NCBI GenBank assembly: GCA_050732875.1
Contig: JBOHRQ010000005.1
Location: 13,291-77,290, forward strand
Reading direction: 5' to 3'
Length of the DNA: 64,000 nucleotides
DNA from: DASRVA01 sp050732875
GTDB lineage: Bacteria; Gemmatimonadota; Gemmatimonadetes; JACCXV01; JAHWKZ01
The notes below the pieces were generated by a model, which made no database searches, was not told where the DNA came from, and worked only from the letters and a program-made list of their open reading frames with translations. Below, in pieces: positions 10,024 through 18,722 of the stretch. A program made the translations under genes and the position numbers. How positions within the stretch are numbered: position 1 is the first letter of the stretch; each line of letters opens with the position of its first letter.

Positions 10024-10052
10024 CAGAGAAGCAGAAAGTGAGGATTGATTTG

Positions 10053-10319
10053 GTGACCAAGAAGAGTGCCTATGTCCGGGCCCGCACCGAGCCCGAGCTG
10101 AAGAAGCGAGCCGAGGCGGTTTTCCGCCATGTCGGCCTTACGCCCTCGGATGCCATCAACATGCTGTATCGCCAAGCAGCCTTGCGAGGCGAGGTGCCTA
10201 TCGAGCTAAAGCTTCCCAATGAAGTAACACGCCGAGCGATTGAGGATGCCCGATCCGGTCGGAAACTGATAGAAGCCAAGACAGCAAAGGAATTATTCGC
10301 GCTCCTCGAGGCTGAATAG
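10053..10319 (+). CDS. DinJ/RelB-family antitoxin
   Basis: An 88-residue protein: VRARTEPELKKRAEAVFRHVGLTPSDAINMLYRQAALRGEVPIELKLPN is the DinJ/RelB ribbon-helix-helix DNA-binding and dimerisation region, followed by a charged C-terminal tail that would wrap the toxin. GTG 10053 is preferred because AGTGAGGA (10037-10044) lies eight bases upstream as a Shine-Dalgarno; GTG 10038 is the alternative. It is followed immediately by the toxin remnant, which starts on the base after its stop. The pair lies just downstream of the rRNA operon terminator. Confidence 0.85.
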   Translation: MTKKSAYVRARTEPELKKRAEAVFRHVGLTPSDAINMLYRQAALRGEVPIELKLPNEVTRRAIEDARSGRKLIEAKTAKELFALLEAE

Positions 10320-10596
10320 TTGACGAGACGAAGCCCGCGCGCGACGCGTCAGTTCAAGAAGGACTGGCACCGGATGAAAGCGCGCGGCCTGCATTTGACC
10401 ACGCTCCGTGACGTTCATGACTGAGCTGATCACCGGGGAGACACTCGAGTTAAACCGACGGCCCCATCCCCTCAAGGGGGAGTACTGGGATTGCATGGAG
10501 TGCCACCTGGGTGGCGATTGGCTCCTCATCTGGCAGCAGATCGAGGACGAAATCGTGTTCGTGCGGACCGGCACGCACGAGGATCTGTTTGGATAG
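10320..10596 (+). pseudogene. YafQ/RelE-type toxin, frameshifted
   Basis: Two pieces together make one YafQ-like mRNA interferase. Frame 1 from TTG 10320 gives RQFKKDWHRMKARGLHLTTLRDV then a stop near 10425. The frame containing MTELITGETLELNRRPHPLKGEYWDCMECHLGGDWLLIWQQIEDEIVFVRTGTHEDLFG continues to 10596. The second piece holds the family core (HPLKGEY, DWLLIW, the catalytic-His region and RTGTHEDLFG). Dropping one base in GACGTTCATGACT (around 10413) restores a single frame, so this is a one-base insertion or a sequencing error. With the lesion no full toxin is made, although the antitoxin is intact. Confidence 0.8.
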
Positions 10597-10608
10597 ATTC
10601 CGAGGGTC

Positions 10609-11074
10609 TCAGACCCTAGAGGAAATCGCCGCCTGCGTGAACAGCGCGCTCGGCAACCCCACCCCCAGCATATGGATCAGCAGGCCGTTGACGACCACGG
10701 GCCACGTCTTGGTCCCGACGACGACCGCCGAGAGCGGTACCACGACCACGTTCATGACGGCGTAGACGAGAAGGCCATAGAGCGGGCCGAACAGGAACGG
10801 CCGCCGGGCAAGGATGGGAAGCCGCCGGCTTGCAACGAAGTAGGTCGTCACGATACCGAACGCGATGAAGAAGTGGAGCAGCACGCCGAGCGCCGCGGTC
10901 CCCGCCCCGCCTTCGTACGCCGCCCGTCCCAGCAGCCCCGATGCGATGCTCTGTGGAATCAGGATCGGGGGCGACGCCCCGGAGGCCGAAGAAGACGAGC
11001 GCATCGAGCAGATCGAGGATGCCGACGACCAGGGTCCCGTAGAGGATCGCCCGCCCCGGGGACATCCGGATCAT
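10609..11074 (-). pseudogene. Small integral membrane protein, frameshifted in a run of five G/C
   Basis: The N-terminal piece MIRMSPGRAILYGTLVVGILDLLDALVFFGLRGVA and the C-terminal piece ILIPQSIASGLLGRAAYEGG...HFFIAFGIVTTYFVASRR...LIHMLGVGLPSALF are in different frames and join if one C is removed from the CCCCC run at about 10976-10981. Together they give a roughly 150-residue four-helix membrane protein of unknown function; similar proteins are widespread in soil bacteria. The start ATG (11072-11074) overlaps the glycosylase stop as ATGA, so it sits second in a two-gene operon. A sequencing error in the homopolymer is as likely as a real mutation. Confidence 0.7.
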
Positions 11075-11961
11075 CGAGCCCGGTCCGTGTGCCAGAGCCA
11101 GAGGTCGGCCCAGTAGGCGAGCCCGCACCACTGTCCCCACTTCTCGTAGACCCCGAGCATCCGCGCGTCGGTCACGGGCTTCCGCGCGCGCGGAAAGTAC
11201 TTCTGCCGCACGAAGCTGCGGAAGGCGGTATCGATCCCAATCCGGTCGAAGCGGCCGAGCAGCATGAGGACGTGGGCGGTGGCATAGGGACCGAGGCCGG
11301 GGACCCGCCCGACCTCGGCCTCGAGGTCGGCGGTCGTCCCGTCCCATGCCTCCCAGCGGTGGAGATCGATCTCGCCCTCGGAGACCGCCTCGGCGAAGCC
11401 GGCCAGGTAGGGCGCCCGGTATCCCCAGCGCCCTTTGGACGCCAACCGCTTCGCACCGATCCCGGTCACCTCGTCCGGGCACGGGAACTCCTTCCCGCCC
11501 GTCATCCCGACCAGGTTCCGCACCATCGCCACCGTGCCGCCCCAGGTGGTGTTCGTGGTGGCGAGGATCTTGACGACGTCCTCGAAAAGGGTGGGTGAGC
11601 GGAGCAGGCGGCCGAAGCCGCGGCCGACGGCCGCGGCGAACCCGTCGCCCGCCGCTTGCGCGAGCGCCTCGAACTCGATCAGATCCCGGTCGAGCTGGAG
11701 CATGCGGATCAGGTCCCGCTCCACGACCACCCAGCCCGCGTGATCCAGCCCGCGCCGGCTTCCACGGCCGCCCACGATCCTGGCTCGGATCGGCCCGCCG
11801 CGACCCTCGGGCTGCTCGAGGTCGATCCGGGAGACGCCACCGGGGACGCGGAGGGGGCGGGAGAGCCGCCCCTCCCTGTCATCCCACGCGAACGGCGCCA
11901 GGAGGCGCCACCCGTGGGAGCACGCCGTTGTGCGGAAGTCAAACCTCGGAGGGGTCCGGAT
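11071..11961 (-). CDS. HhH-GPD superfamily DNA glycosylase (AlkA/OGG1-like)
   Basis: A base-excision-repair glycosylase. The helix-hairpin-helix is VPGLGPYATAHVLMLLGRFDRIGIDT, with the catalytic Asp in GIDTAF, and the N-terminal FDFRTTACSHGWRLLAPFAWD stretch matches the AlkA-like N-terminal domain. The frame stays open well upstream of the GTG at 11775 and family homology runs to about 11958, so the real start is farther up. No ATG, GTG or TTG is found there; coordinates stop at an ATC codon at 11959-11961 behind GAGAGG, and a CTG lies at 12031-12033. Start is unresolved. The membrane-protein gene follows with ATGA overlap. Confidence 0.78.
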   Translation of the reverse strand: MRTPPRFDFRTTACSHGWRLLAPFAWDDREGRLSRPLRVPGGVSRIDLEQPEGRGGPIRARIVGGRGSRRGLDHAGWVVVERDLIRMLQLDRDLIEFEALAQAAGDGFAAAVGRGFGRLLRSPTLFEDVVKILATTNTTWGGTVAMVRNLVGMTGGKEFPCPDEVTGIGAKRLASKGRWGYRAPYLAGFAEAVSEGEIDLHRWEAWDGTTADLEAEVGRVPGLGPYATAHVLMLLGRFDRIGIDTAFRSFVRQKYFPRARKPVTDARMLGVYEKWGQWCGLAYWADLWLWHTDRAR

Positions 11962-12029
11962 CGACCTCTCGGTCGCGAGGCTGACGGTCGTCTGCCTGTT
12001 CGGAGACGCCGTAGTGGGCTGTGCCGGGC

Positions 12030-12707
12030 TCAGGCCGCCTTGCGGATCCCGTGAACGCGGCAGATTCCGTCCAGCAGGCCGTTGACCGCGTCCAGCGCGA
12101 TCGCCGCGCCGCGCTCGGCTTCGACGAGATCGTCATCGCTGACCATGTGCCGCTCGAGGAGCTCGCGGGTCTCCGCGGCGTGCTCGACGTCGAGCGTCCG
12201 GTGGACCTCGAAGTAGTCGGTCGCCGGGGACCCTTCGACCCCATAATGCTCGGCCAGGCCGCGGATCTTCTCGGCAGCCACTGCGGGGACCATCGACTCG
12301 TAGGCGTAGAGCGCGGCCAGCCCGCGCACGACCGGTCCCTCGCCGACCGCCGAGCGGAACCCGGCGATCGCTCGGGCTGTCTCGGGCCAGACTTCACCGC
12401 CATCGGGCTCGCCGCAGCCGACCGCCTCGGCGAAGCGCCGCCACAGCGTGGGATGGTTCTCTGCCCCTTCCTCCTCGTCGCGCAGGTTCTCGAGCAGCGC
12501 CTGTCGCGTTTCGAGGTCCTCGCAGCGGCTGTGGAGGGCCGAGATGTAGGTGGGGAAGGCGCTTACGTGACGATAGTACTGGGCTGCGTAGTCACGCAGG
12601 GCTTCGGCGCTCAGCGTGCCGTCCTGCCAGGCCCGGTAGAAGGGGTGCTTGAGCAGGTGCCGCTCGGCAATCAGGGCATCGATGGTCGTCAGCGAGGGAC
12701 GCGACAT
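12030..12707 (-). CDS. CADD-like TENA/PqqC-fold diiron oxygenase (putative para-aminobenzoate synthesis)
   Basis: A 225-residue all-helical protein of the TENA/THI-4/PqqC fold, closest by motif to Chlamydia CADD: HPFYRAWQDGTLSAEALRDYAAQYYRHVSAFPTYISALHSRC, then LRDEEEGAENHPTLWRRFAEAVG, then YAYESMVPAVAAEKI and a late EVHRTLDVEHA. The Glu/His residues in these segments are the expected metal ligands. CADD proteins make p-aminobenzoate by sacrificing their own Tyr; that role is inferred from family only. ATG 12705-12707 is chosen because AGGAG lies six bases upstream. Other TENA-like functions cannot be excluded. Confidence 0.75.
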   Translation of the reverse strand: MSRPSLTTIDALIAERHLLKHPFYRAWQDGTLSAEALRDYAAQYYRHVSAFPTYISALHSRCEDLETRQALLENLRDEEEGAENHPTLWRRFAEAVGCGEPDGGEVWPETARAIAGFRSAVGEGPVVRGLAALYAYESMVPAVAAEKIRGLAEHYGVEGSPATDYFEVHRTLDVEHAAETRELLERHMVSDDDLVEAERGAAIALDAVNGLLDGICRVHGIRKAA

Positions 12708-12808
12708 GGGCAGCTCCTGATAAGGGGTCACGGGACGATCGCAAAGACGGGCGCCAATCTAGCGCGCCTGGCCCGCGCCGACACCGCGAGGATCCGGCGG
12801 CTTCCGCC

Positions 12809-14407
12809 CTACGGCCGCAGCTCAACCTCGGTGACCTTCCCCGCCTCGACCTCAACCGCCCGGTAGACCCGGCGCCCGTCGATCTCCACCCCCAGGACAT
12901 AGCGTCCGGGCCGGACGTCGCCGATCACGAAGTGCTCGCCGAACACGGGATCGGGATGGGCCTTGTCCTCGTAGGTCTCGGCGAAGCTGAACGGAGTCTC
13001 CCGGGGCTCGGGTTTGGTCACCCCGTAGACCCGGGCGCCGAGAACCGGGTCCCCGGCGCTGTCCAGGACGCGCCCGGCGATGACCCCCGTCATCTTCATG
13101 GGCTCGATCCAGAGCAACGGGTTGACGGTGTACGGGGGAAACCGCTGCTCGGGGTCCACCACCGCCGTCACGTCGTCCGTGGGGGTCACGTGGATCTCGA
13201 GATGGAGATGGTCGTTGGTGGCCCGTCCCGTCGAGCCGACATGGGCGATCAGATCGCCGCGGGCGACGCGGTCCCCGACCGCGACCGTCAGGTCGGCGTT
13301 GTGGTAGTACGTGGACCACACGTAACGATCGTCGAGCCGCCGGTCGTGGAGGATGGCCACCGTGTTGGAGCCCGCCTCGGCCGGCCCGGCGAACGCCACG
13401 ACGCCGTCCCCGATCGCATGGACCGGCGTCCCCTCGGGGTTGTTGAACTCGACGCCCTGGTGCTGCTGGAAGTTCCCGCCCATCGTCGAGCCGTAGGTGT
13501 AGGTCTGATCGACGAAGCGGTTCCCGCCCTGCCCGGGCGGAGCTTCGAACCAGCCGGCGATCGGGCGATCGAACCAGAAGTGCTCGCGCGCTCCCGGCCT
13601 GGCCAGGGGCTCGCCGGGGTCGGGGTAGTCGCGGAACTGGCCCTTCCACGACTGCAGATCATGGCCGAGGGCGGTATAGGGTGTGTCATCACCGAAGCCG
13701 GCGTTGCGGCCGTCGATGAGGATGGCGCGCCAGACTCCATTGCCGGGGGCCCAGGTCCGGCCTCCGTCCGTGCTCTTGTCGTAGCCCGCGAGGCTCATGA
13801 CGCGCACGATGGGGGAGCTGGCGCCCCGGTCCACGTCGAGACTGAGGAGATACCGGCTCCGGAGCCCCCGTGCCTCGGTGACGTCGCGCCACGTCTCGCC
13901 CCCGTCGGGCGAGATCCGGAGGCCGTCGGCGGTGGCGACGTACACGGTGTCGCTCACGACCTCGATCCCGTGGGGCGCGACGTACAGCCAGCGCGGGCCG
14001 AGCTCGTCGAAGGTCCAATTGCGCCAGGTCCGGCCGCCGTCCCGGGAGACGCCCCAGCCGTTCCCGATCGTCCCGTACCACACCTCCCCGGAGGGCCCGA
14101 ACGCGCCCGAGGGCCCGAACGCGATCGCGTTGACGAAGTCCCACGAGATGTCGGTCGAGTCGCGGCTCCGCAGGTTCTCCCACTCCCGGCCGGTGCCGTC
14201 CCGGCTCACGTAGATCCCCTGGCCGTAGGTGCCCACCCAGACCGACGCATCGGGACCTTCGGCCACGGTGAGGACGTGGGTGCCCCAGCCGGTCGAGTCG
14301 GGAAGCGGGGATTGGAGCGGCGGCATAGCGGCCTCCTGGGCCGGGGCGCACGGCACCGAGGCGCCGAGCAGCCCGATAGCGAAAGCGATTGCGCTAGAAA
14401 TCCTCAA
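12809..14407 (-). CDS. Secreted beta-propeller (BNR-like)/M23 peptidase protein with C-terminal regulatory-like domain
   Basis: A 532-residue exported protein: signal peptide (MRISSAIAFAIGLLGASVPCAPAQ), then repeated propeller blades of the YGTIGNGWGVSRDGGRTWRNW / DGLRISPDGGETWRDV type (about residues 30-230), then a lysostaphin-like M23 domain (about 300-420), then a carboxypeptidase-regulatory-like Ig domain (IAGRVLDSAGDPVLGARVYGV...). The M23 metal site reads HQGVEF (H316...E320) where HxGxD is usual, and HLHLEIH (about 398-404) is intact. Glu for Asp may alter zinc binding. It overlaps the upstream patatin gene by 14 bases and is probably co-transcribed with it. Confidence 0.8.
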   Translation of the reverse strand: MRISSAIAFAIGLLGASVPCAPAQEAAMPPLQSPLPDSTGWGTHVLTVAEGPDASVWVGTYGQGIYVSRDGTGREWENLRSRDSTDISWDFVNAIAFGPSGAFGPSGEVWYGTIGNGWGVSRDGGRTWRNWTFDELGPRWLYVAPHGIEVVSDTVYVATADGLRISPDGGETWRDVTEARGLRSRYLLSLDVDRGASSPIVRVMSLAGYDKSTDGGRTWAPGNGVWRAILIDGRNAGFGDDTPYTALGHDLQSWKGQFRDYPDPGEPLARPGAREHFWFDRPIAGWFEAPPGQGGNRFVDQTYTYGSTMGGNFQQHQGVEFNNPEGTPVHAIGDGVVAFAGPAEAGSNTVAILHDRRLDDRYVWSTYYHNADLTVAVGDRVARGDLIAHVGSTGRATNDHLHLEIHVTPTDDVTAVVDPEQRFPPYTVNPLLWIEPMKMTGVIAGRVLDSAGDPVLGARVYGVTKPEPRETPFSFAETYEDKAHPDPVFGEHFVIGDVRPGRYVLGVEIDGRRVYRAVEVEAGKVTEVELRP

Positions 14408-15920
14408 GATACCGTACCTCCCCCTGGGGACCGATCAGGGCCACCCGGATCCAGTTGGGCGGCGCGTCGAAGTCGAACTTCTCGAGCTCGTAGGCGGTGT
14501 ATTCCTCCATCAGCCGGTAGGCGCGCCCGGCCTCCTCGGTCCGCCAGAACTGGATCGTGTCGATGGCGAGCGGCTCGTCGGGAGCGACGGCGAAGATCTG
14601 GACCGGCCGGTGGACGCGCCGCCTGGCCCGCTCGGCCAGGGTGTGGCGGGCCGACTCCTGGCGGGCCTCCTCGGCCTGGACCGGGAGATCCGTGGGGGTC
14701 CCGGGCTGGAGCGCGGGATCCGGGGCCGTTCGCTCGCAGGCTTCGCGAAGGGCGGCCAGCTCGTTGTAGAGATAGACGTCCTTGAGGGACTTCCGCTCGA
14801 GCGCCCCGTGTCGGATCGTCATCACCCGCTCCAGGCGCTGGACGATGCTGTGACCTTCGGCGGGAGCGGCATAGGAAGCGTTAAGCGGCAGCACGAACAG
14901 GAGGTCGCACTTCTCGATGCCGGTCCCGAAGTAGATCGGCAGGTTGTCGATCGTCCCGCCGTCCTCGAAGACCTCGTCGCCGATCCGGGCATACTCGAAG
15001 AGGGGCGGGATGTCCATGGAGGCGAACACCGCCTGTTCGAGATCCTCGAGGGTCCGGGCCGACCGCCAGCGGTCGGGGAGCACCAGCGGACGCCGTCGTC
15101 CGGTGAAGTTGTCGAGGCCCTCGAGATCCGTCCGGTTGGTCGAGAACTCGAGGTGCGCCCGCTCGACGTTCGTGCGGGTGAGGTAGAAATGCAGGTTCCC
15201 CTGCGCGTCCGGAGAGTGCAAGTGCTGGTTGAGTCGCTCTCTCGAGGCGGGGTCATCGACGAACAGGGTACGGAACGCGCTCCGCCAGGGATCGGCCGAG
15301 AGGACGTAGTTGCGCCAGGCGGGCAGGTAGTACGTCGGCGCCACGATCTCCGAGAGGTCGACCCGGCTCCACCAGCTGCCGAGCGTGCCAGGGTCCCCGT
15401 CGGCCACTCTCCCGGCCAGCCAGAAGCAGGCGTTCCAGGCGCCGATCGATGAGGCGGCGATCATCCGGACATTGCCGAGCGCCGCGTGGTCCTGGAGAAA
15501 ACGATGCAGCGCGCGCAGCGAGCCGGCCTGGTAGGCCCCCTTGGCCCCACCCCCGGCCAGGATGATGCCGATCCGCTCGTGGCGGCCGAGCGGTCCCGTC
15601 GGGGGAGATGGGGGCGGGGAACCGGGTTCGCCCGGTTGGAACCAGGCCACCGGTCGTGGAGGGAGCAGGCGATAGGCGGCCGTCCCGATCCAGAGGGCCA
15701 GGAGAAGGCCCGCCCCCGCCAGCGCCAGGGTAAGCGCGGCCGCCAGCACGGTGCCCAGGCTGAGGACGTCCAGGGGAGGGGCCGAGACGAGCGGGACCAG
15801 GCGCTCCACGAGCCACGGGAAGACGAAGACCAGCCAGGCCAGAAAGGCCAGGACGGTCGGAACGCTGAAGCGCGGGGAGAAGCGCAGGAGGAGCCACTGA
15901 TAGGCGAGCCCGGATGTCAT
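14394..15920 (-). CDS. Membrane-anchored patatin-like phospholipase
   Basis: A 508-residue protein with two N-terminal membrane segments (about residues 18-45 and 55-80) followed by a patatin domain. The oxyanion loop is GGGAKGAYQAG (from residue 123), the nucleophile elbow is ASSIG with Ser158 (Ala in place of the first Gly of GxSxG), and the catalytic Asp is in EDGGTIDNLP. Patatins hydrolyse acyl esters of phospholipids. Upstream of, and overlapping, the M23 peptidase gene, suggesting a shared envelope-related operon. Confidence 0.85.
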   Translation of the reverse strand: MTSGLAYQWLLLRFSPRFSVPTVLAFLAWLVFVFPWLVERLVPLVSAPPLDVLSLGTVLAAALTLALAGAGLLLALWIGTAAYRLLPPRPVAWFQPGEPGSPPPSPPTGPLGRHERIGIILAGGGAKGAYQAGSLRALHRFLQDHAALGNVRMIAASSIGAWNACFWLAGRVADGDPGTLGSWWSRVDLSEIVAPTYYLPAWRNYVLSADPWRSAFRTLFVDDPASRERLNQHLHSPDAQGNLHFYLTRTNVERAHLEFSTNRTDLEGLDNFTGRRRPLVLPDRWRSARTLEDLEQAVFASMDIPPLFEYARIGDEVFEDGGTIDNLPIYFGTGIEKCDLLFVLPLNASYAAPAEGHSIVQRLERVMTIRHGALERKSLKDVYLYNELAALREACERTAPDPALQPGTPTDLPVQAEEARQESARHTLAERARRRVHRPVQIFAVAPDEPLAIDTIQFWRTEEAGRAYRLMEEYTAYELEKFDFDAPPNWIRVALIGPQGEVRYLEDF

Positions 15921-16046
15921 CCCGCCAACTGTACCGCCGTCGCGGACCGCGCTAGGTTCCGGACACCCGCGACCCGAACGGGATCGTCCGTTTTGTGCGG
16001 GTCACGAACCCGACATCGCTCCGGGACCTGAGAAAAGGAGGAACGT

Positions 16047-16301
16047 ATGGGTATCCTCGCATGGATCGTGCTGGGGCTCGTGGCCGGGGCTCTGGCCAAG
16101 CTCATCATGCCGGGCGAACAGCGCGGCGGCTGCATCATGACGACGCTGCTGGGTATCGCCGGCGCCCTGGTGGGTGGGTTCATCGGTCGGGCCCTTGGAT
16201 ACGGCGGGGTCGAGGAATTCTCTTTTGCCAGCCTCCTGTGGGCGTTCATCGGAGCGTTCCTCCTGCTTCTGATCTTCGGCTTCCTGTTCAAGAAGAGGTA
16301 A
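16047..16301 (+). CDS. GlsB/YeaQ/YmgE-family small membrane protein
   Basis: An 84-residue protein with three hydrophobic segments, GILAWIVLGLVAGALAKLIMPG, TTLLGIAGALVGGFIGRALG and LLWAFIGAFLLLLIFGFLF, the layout of transglycosylase-associated or general-stress membrane proteins. The signature GLxAGxxAKxIMPG is present. A strong Shine-Dalgarno AAAGGAGG lies just upstream of ATG 16047. Function is not known beyond a link to envelope stress in other bacteria. Confidence 0.9.
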   Translation: MGILAWIVLGLVAGALAKLIMPGEQRGGCIMTTLLGIAGALVGGFIGRALGYGGVEEFSFASLLWAFIGAFLLLLIFGFLFKKR

Positions 16302-16304
16302 CTC

Positions 16305-17414
16305 TTACTGGGAGGAGGGGGAAGGCGCCACGACGGCTGCGGATCGTTCGCCTCGCACACGCTCGAGGAGGAGCCGGCCGACATCGGCGTTCGTGCGGAT
16401 GCCCGCGAAGGCCTCTGCCCCGGGACCGATCGCGAACAGCGGCACCAGCTCCAGCGAGTGCCCGGTCGTCACGTATTCGGCCTCGAGCGCCCCGGTAGAG
16501 TCGGGGACCACGGCCAGCCCGCCCGTCTCGTGGTCGCCGGTCACGACGATCAGCGTCTCGGGACGTCGCGCGCGGTAATCGAGAGCGACCCGGATCGCCC
16601 GATCGATGTCCGCCACCTCGGCCTGGATCGTGGCCAGCGGCGCGTTGTCGTGGGCTCGGTGATCGGTGTGCTCGTTCTCGACCAGCAGGAAGAACCCGTC
16701 GGGGTCGCGATCCAGGATCGCGAGGGCGGTGCCGGTCATCTCGGCCAGGGAGGGCGCGCGCTGGTCGGGATCGGACACCCGGTCGATGTCGAAGAGTCCC
16801 AGGACGCGCGCCACTTCGTCGACGTCGACCGCGCGGAGCTCTTCGGGGGTCGTGACGACGGTGTACCGCTCGCGGATCGGGAGGCTGTCGAACCAGGCCA
16901 GCCCGTCGCCCATCAACACCTCGATGTCCTGATCCAGCATCTGGCGGGCGATCCTCGCCCACTGGTTGCGGCTGGAGACGTGGGCGGCAAAGGCGGCCGG
17001 CGTCGCGTCCAGGAGGAAGGTCGTCGTGACGAGCCCGGTCGCGAGCCCGCCCGCCTCGGCAACTTCGAGAACGGTCGGCCGCGGCTCCTGGTCGGCGCCG
17101 ACACCGATCGCACCGTAGATCGTGCGCTCGCCGATCGCGAACGCGGTGGCCGAGGAGGCGCTCTCGACGTGGCTCCCGGTGGTGTTCCCCGTATCCACGA
17201 GGCCGACGACGGGAAACGCGGCGACCGCCAGGCTGTCCCCCTCGAGCCAGGCGGCGCTCCAGTGCGCGATCCCGGCGCCATCGGCGACGAAGAAGATCGT
17301 ATGCGAGGCCGGCGCCGGGTCCGGCAGCGCCTGGTTCGCGGGGGCCTCGGCTCCCCAACCGATTGTCACCGCGACCAGGAGAGGGAGCCCGGGCATGACA
17401 GGGAAATCCCGCAT
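16305..17414 (-). CDS. Alkaline phosphatase (PhoA superfamily)
   Basis: A 369-residue exported phosphomonoesterase. A signal segment (PVMPGLPLLVAVTIGWGAEA) precedes the core. The first metal-binding Asp is in FFVADGAG, the phosphorylated Ser in VESASSATAFAIG, further zinc ligands in VENEHTDHRAHDN, VVTGDHETGG and YVTTGHSLE. ATG 17414 is preferred because the signal peptide follows; a longer in-frame extension to 17636 would run into the divergent neighbour. It ends three bases from the GlsB-like gene, transcribed convergently. Confidence 0.9.
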   Translation of the reverse strand: MRDFPVMPGLPLLVAVTIGWGAEAPANQALPDPAPASHTIFFVADGAGIAHWSAAWLEGDSLAVAAFPVVGLVDTGNTTGSHVESASSATAFAIGERTIYGAIGVGADQEPRPTVLEVAEAGGLATGLVTTTFLLDATPAAFAAHVSSRNQWARIARQMLDQDIEVLMGDGLAWFDSLPIRERYTVVTTPEELRAVDVDEVARVLGLFDIDRVSDPDQRAPSLAEMTGTALAILDRDPDGFFLLVENEHTDHRAHDNAPLATIQAEVADIDRAIRVALDYRARRPETLIVVTGDHETGGLAVVPDSTGALEAEYVTTGHSLELVPLFAIGPGAEAFAGIRTNADVGRLLLERVRGERSAAVVAPSPSSQ

Positions 17415-17532
17415 CGGGGCCCTATCATAGCACGCGCCTGCGCATGCGACCGCCGACATGCCAGGTCGAGGGACGGCGATCGCGGGTTCGGCACCTCCCC
17501 CCGGCAACGCGCGCGACCTAAGATTGACGATC

Positions 17533-18672
17533 GTGGACCCCGCCGACCCGCGCCCCGACGAAGCCGACCGGGAACACGAGCATCCGCGTCCCGATCTCGG
17601 GAGGCTGCTCGAGTTCTTCTCGGGCCCCGTCGACATCCGCTCGATCGCGCTGAGCGGGATCTTCGTCCTGCTCGTCCTCTACACGCTCTACTTCGCGCGG
17701 GACTTCGTCCTTCCGGTGGTGCTGGCGCTCCTGCTCACGTTTCTCCTCGCGCCGGTCGTTCGCGCGCTCGGGCGGATGCGGGTGCCGCCATCGATCGGGG
17801 CGGGGCTGGTGATCCTGGCGCTCCTCAGCGCTGTCGTGTACGGGGGCTACTCGCTCTCGGGCCCGGCCGCCGCCTGGGTCGAGCGGGCGCCCCAGGGGAT
17901 GCGCCGGGTCGAGCAGCGGATCCGCGAGATCCAGCGGCCCGTCGAGGAGGTGCGCCAGGCGGCGGAGCAGGTCGAGCAGCAGGTGGAGGAGATGGCTGGC
18001 GGCGGACGCCAGCCGCGGGAGGTTCAGGTGGAGGGAGAGACGCTGACCGGGGCGGTGCTCAGCCAGACGCAGTCGTTCCTGGCGGGCGCGGTGGTCATGA
18101 CCATCCTCCTGTTCTTCCTGCTCGCCTCCGGGGATCTCTTCCTGCGCAAGCTCGTCCGCGTCCTCCCCAGGCTGAGCGACAAGAAGGCGGCGATCGAGAT
18201 CGCCCGCGCCACCGAGGAGCACATCTCGAGATACCTGGTCACCGTGACGCTGATCAACGCCGGGCTCGGGGTGGCCGTCGGGTTCGCGATGAAGCTCGCG
18301 GGCATGCCGAACCCGGTTCTGTGGGGCGTGGCGGCGGGCCTCATGAACTTCGTCCCTTATCTCGGGGCGCTTGCCACACTGGGGATGATCACGCTCGTCT
18401 CGCTGCTCACTTTCGAGGGTCTGGGTCGGGCGCTCGTAGCGCCGGGTCTGTATCTGGGGCTGAACGCCCTCGAGGGATACCTGATCACGCCGATGCTGCT
18501 CGGTCGGCGGCTTCTCCTCAACCCGGTCGTGATCTTCCTCGGCATCATCTTCTGGGGATGGCTGTGGGGGATCCCGGGAGCGCTGCTGGCGGTGCCGATC
18601 CTGGCGACCTTCAAGATCTTCTGCGACCACATCGAGCCGCTGTCGCCGATCGGGGAGTTTCTGGGGCGGTAG
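17533..18672 (+). CDS. AI-2E/PerM-family membrane transporter
   Basis: About 379 residues with the eight-helix AI-2E family layout: two N-terminal helices (SIALSGIFVLLVLYTLYFARDFVLPVVLALLLTFLLAPVV region), a long charged coiled segment (ERAPQGMRRVEQRIREIQRPVEEVRQAAEQ region, about residues 115-165), then the C-terminal set with the conserved LWGVAAGLMNFVPYLGALAT and EGYLITPMLLGRRLLLNP blocks. Family members export autoinducer-2, indole or ions; substrate here unknown. GTG 17533 is favoured over ATG 17458 because homology begins after it; the 118 bases to the divergent phosphatase start would hold both promoters. Confidence 0.85.
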   Translation: MDPADPRPDEADREHEHPRPDLGRLLEFFSGPVDIRSIALSGIFVLLVLYTLYFARDFVLPVVLALLLTFLLAPVVRALGRMRVPPSIGAGLVILALLSAVVYGGYSLSGPAAAWVERAPQGMRRVEQRIREIQRPVEEVRQAAEQVEQQVEEMAGGGRQPREVQVEGETLTGAVLSQTQSFLAGAVVMTILLFFLLASGDLFLRKLVRVLPRLSDKKAAIEIARATEEHISRYLVTVTLINAGLGVAVGFAMKLAGMPNPVLWGVAAGLMNFVPYLGALATLGMITLVSLLTFEGLGRALVAPGLYLGLNALEGYLITPMLLGRRLLLNPVVIFLGIIFWGWLWGIPGALLAVPILATFKIFCDHIEPLSPIGEFLGR

Positions 18673-18722
18673 GACTCGTCGTGCCTTCCCGGGGCCTGTC
18701 GGCGGCGGTTAGTTTGGCGGAC

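Noticed and set aside
10603..10617. AGGGTCTCAGACCCT as a terminator between convergent genes
   Set aside because: The palindrome has almost no loop, no run of T follows on either strand, and it overlaps the coding end of the minus-strand gene.
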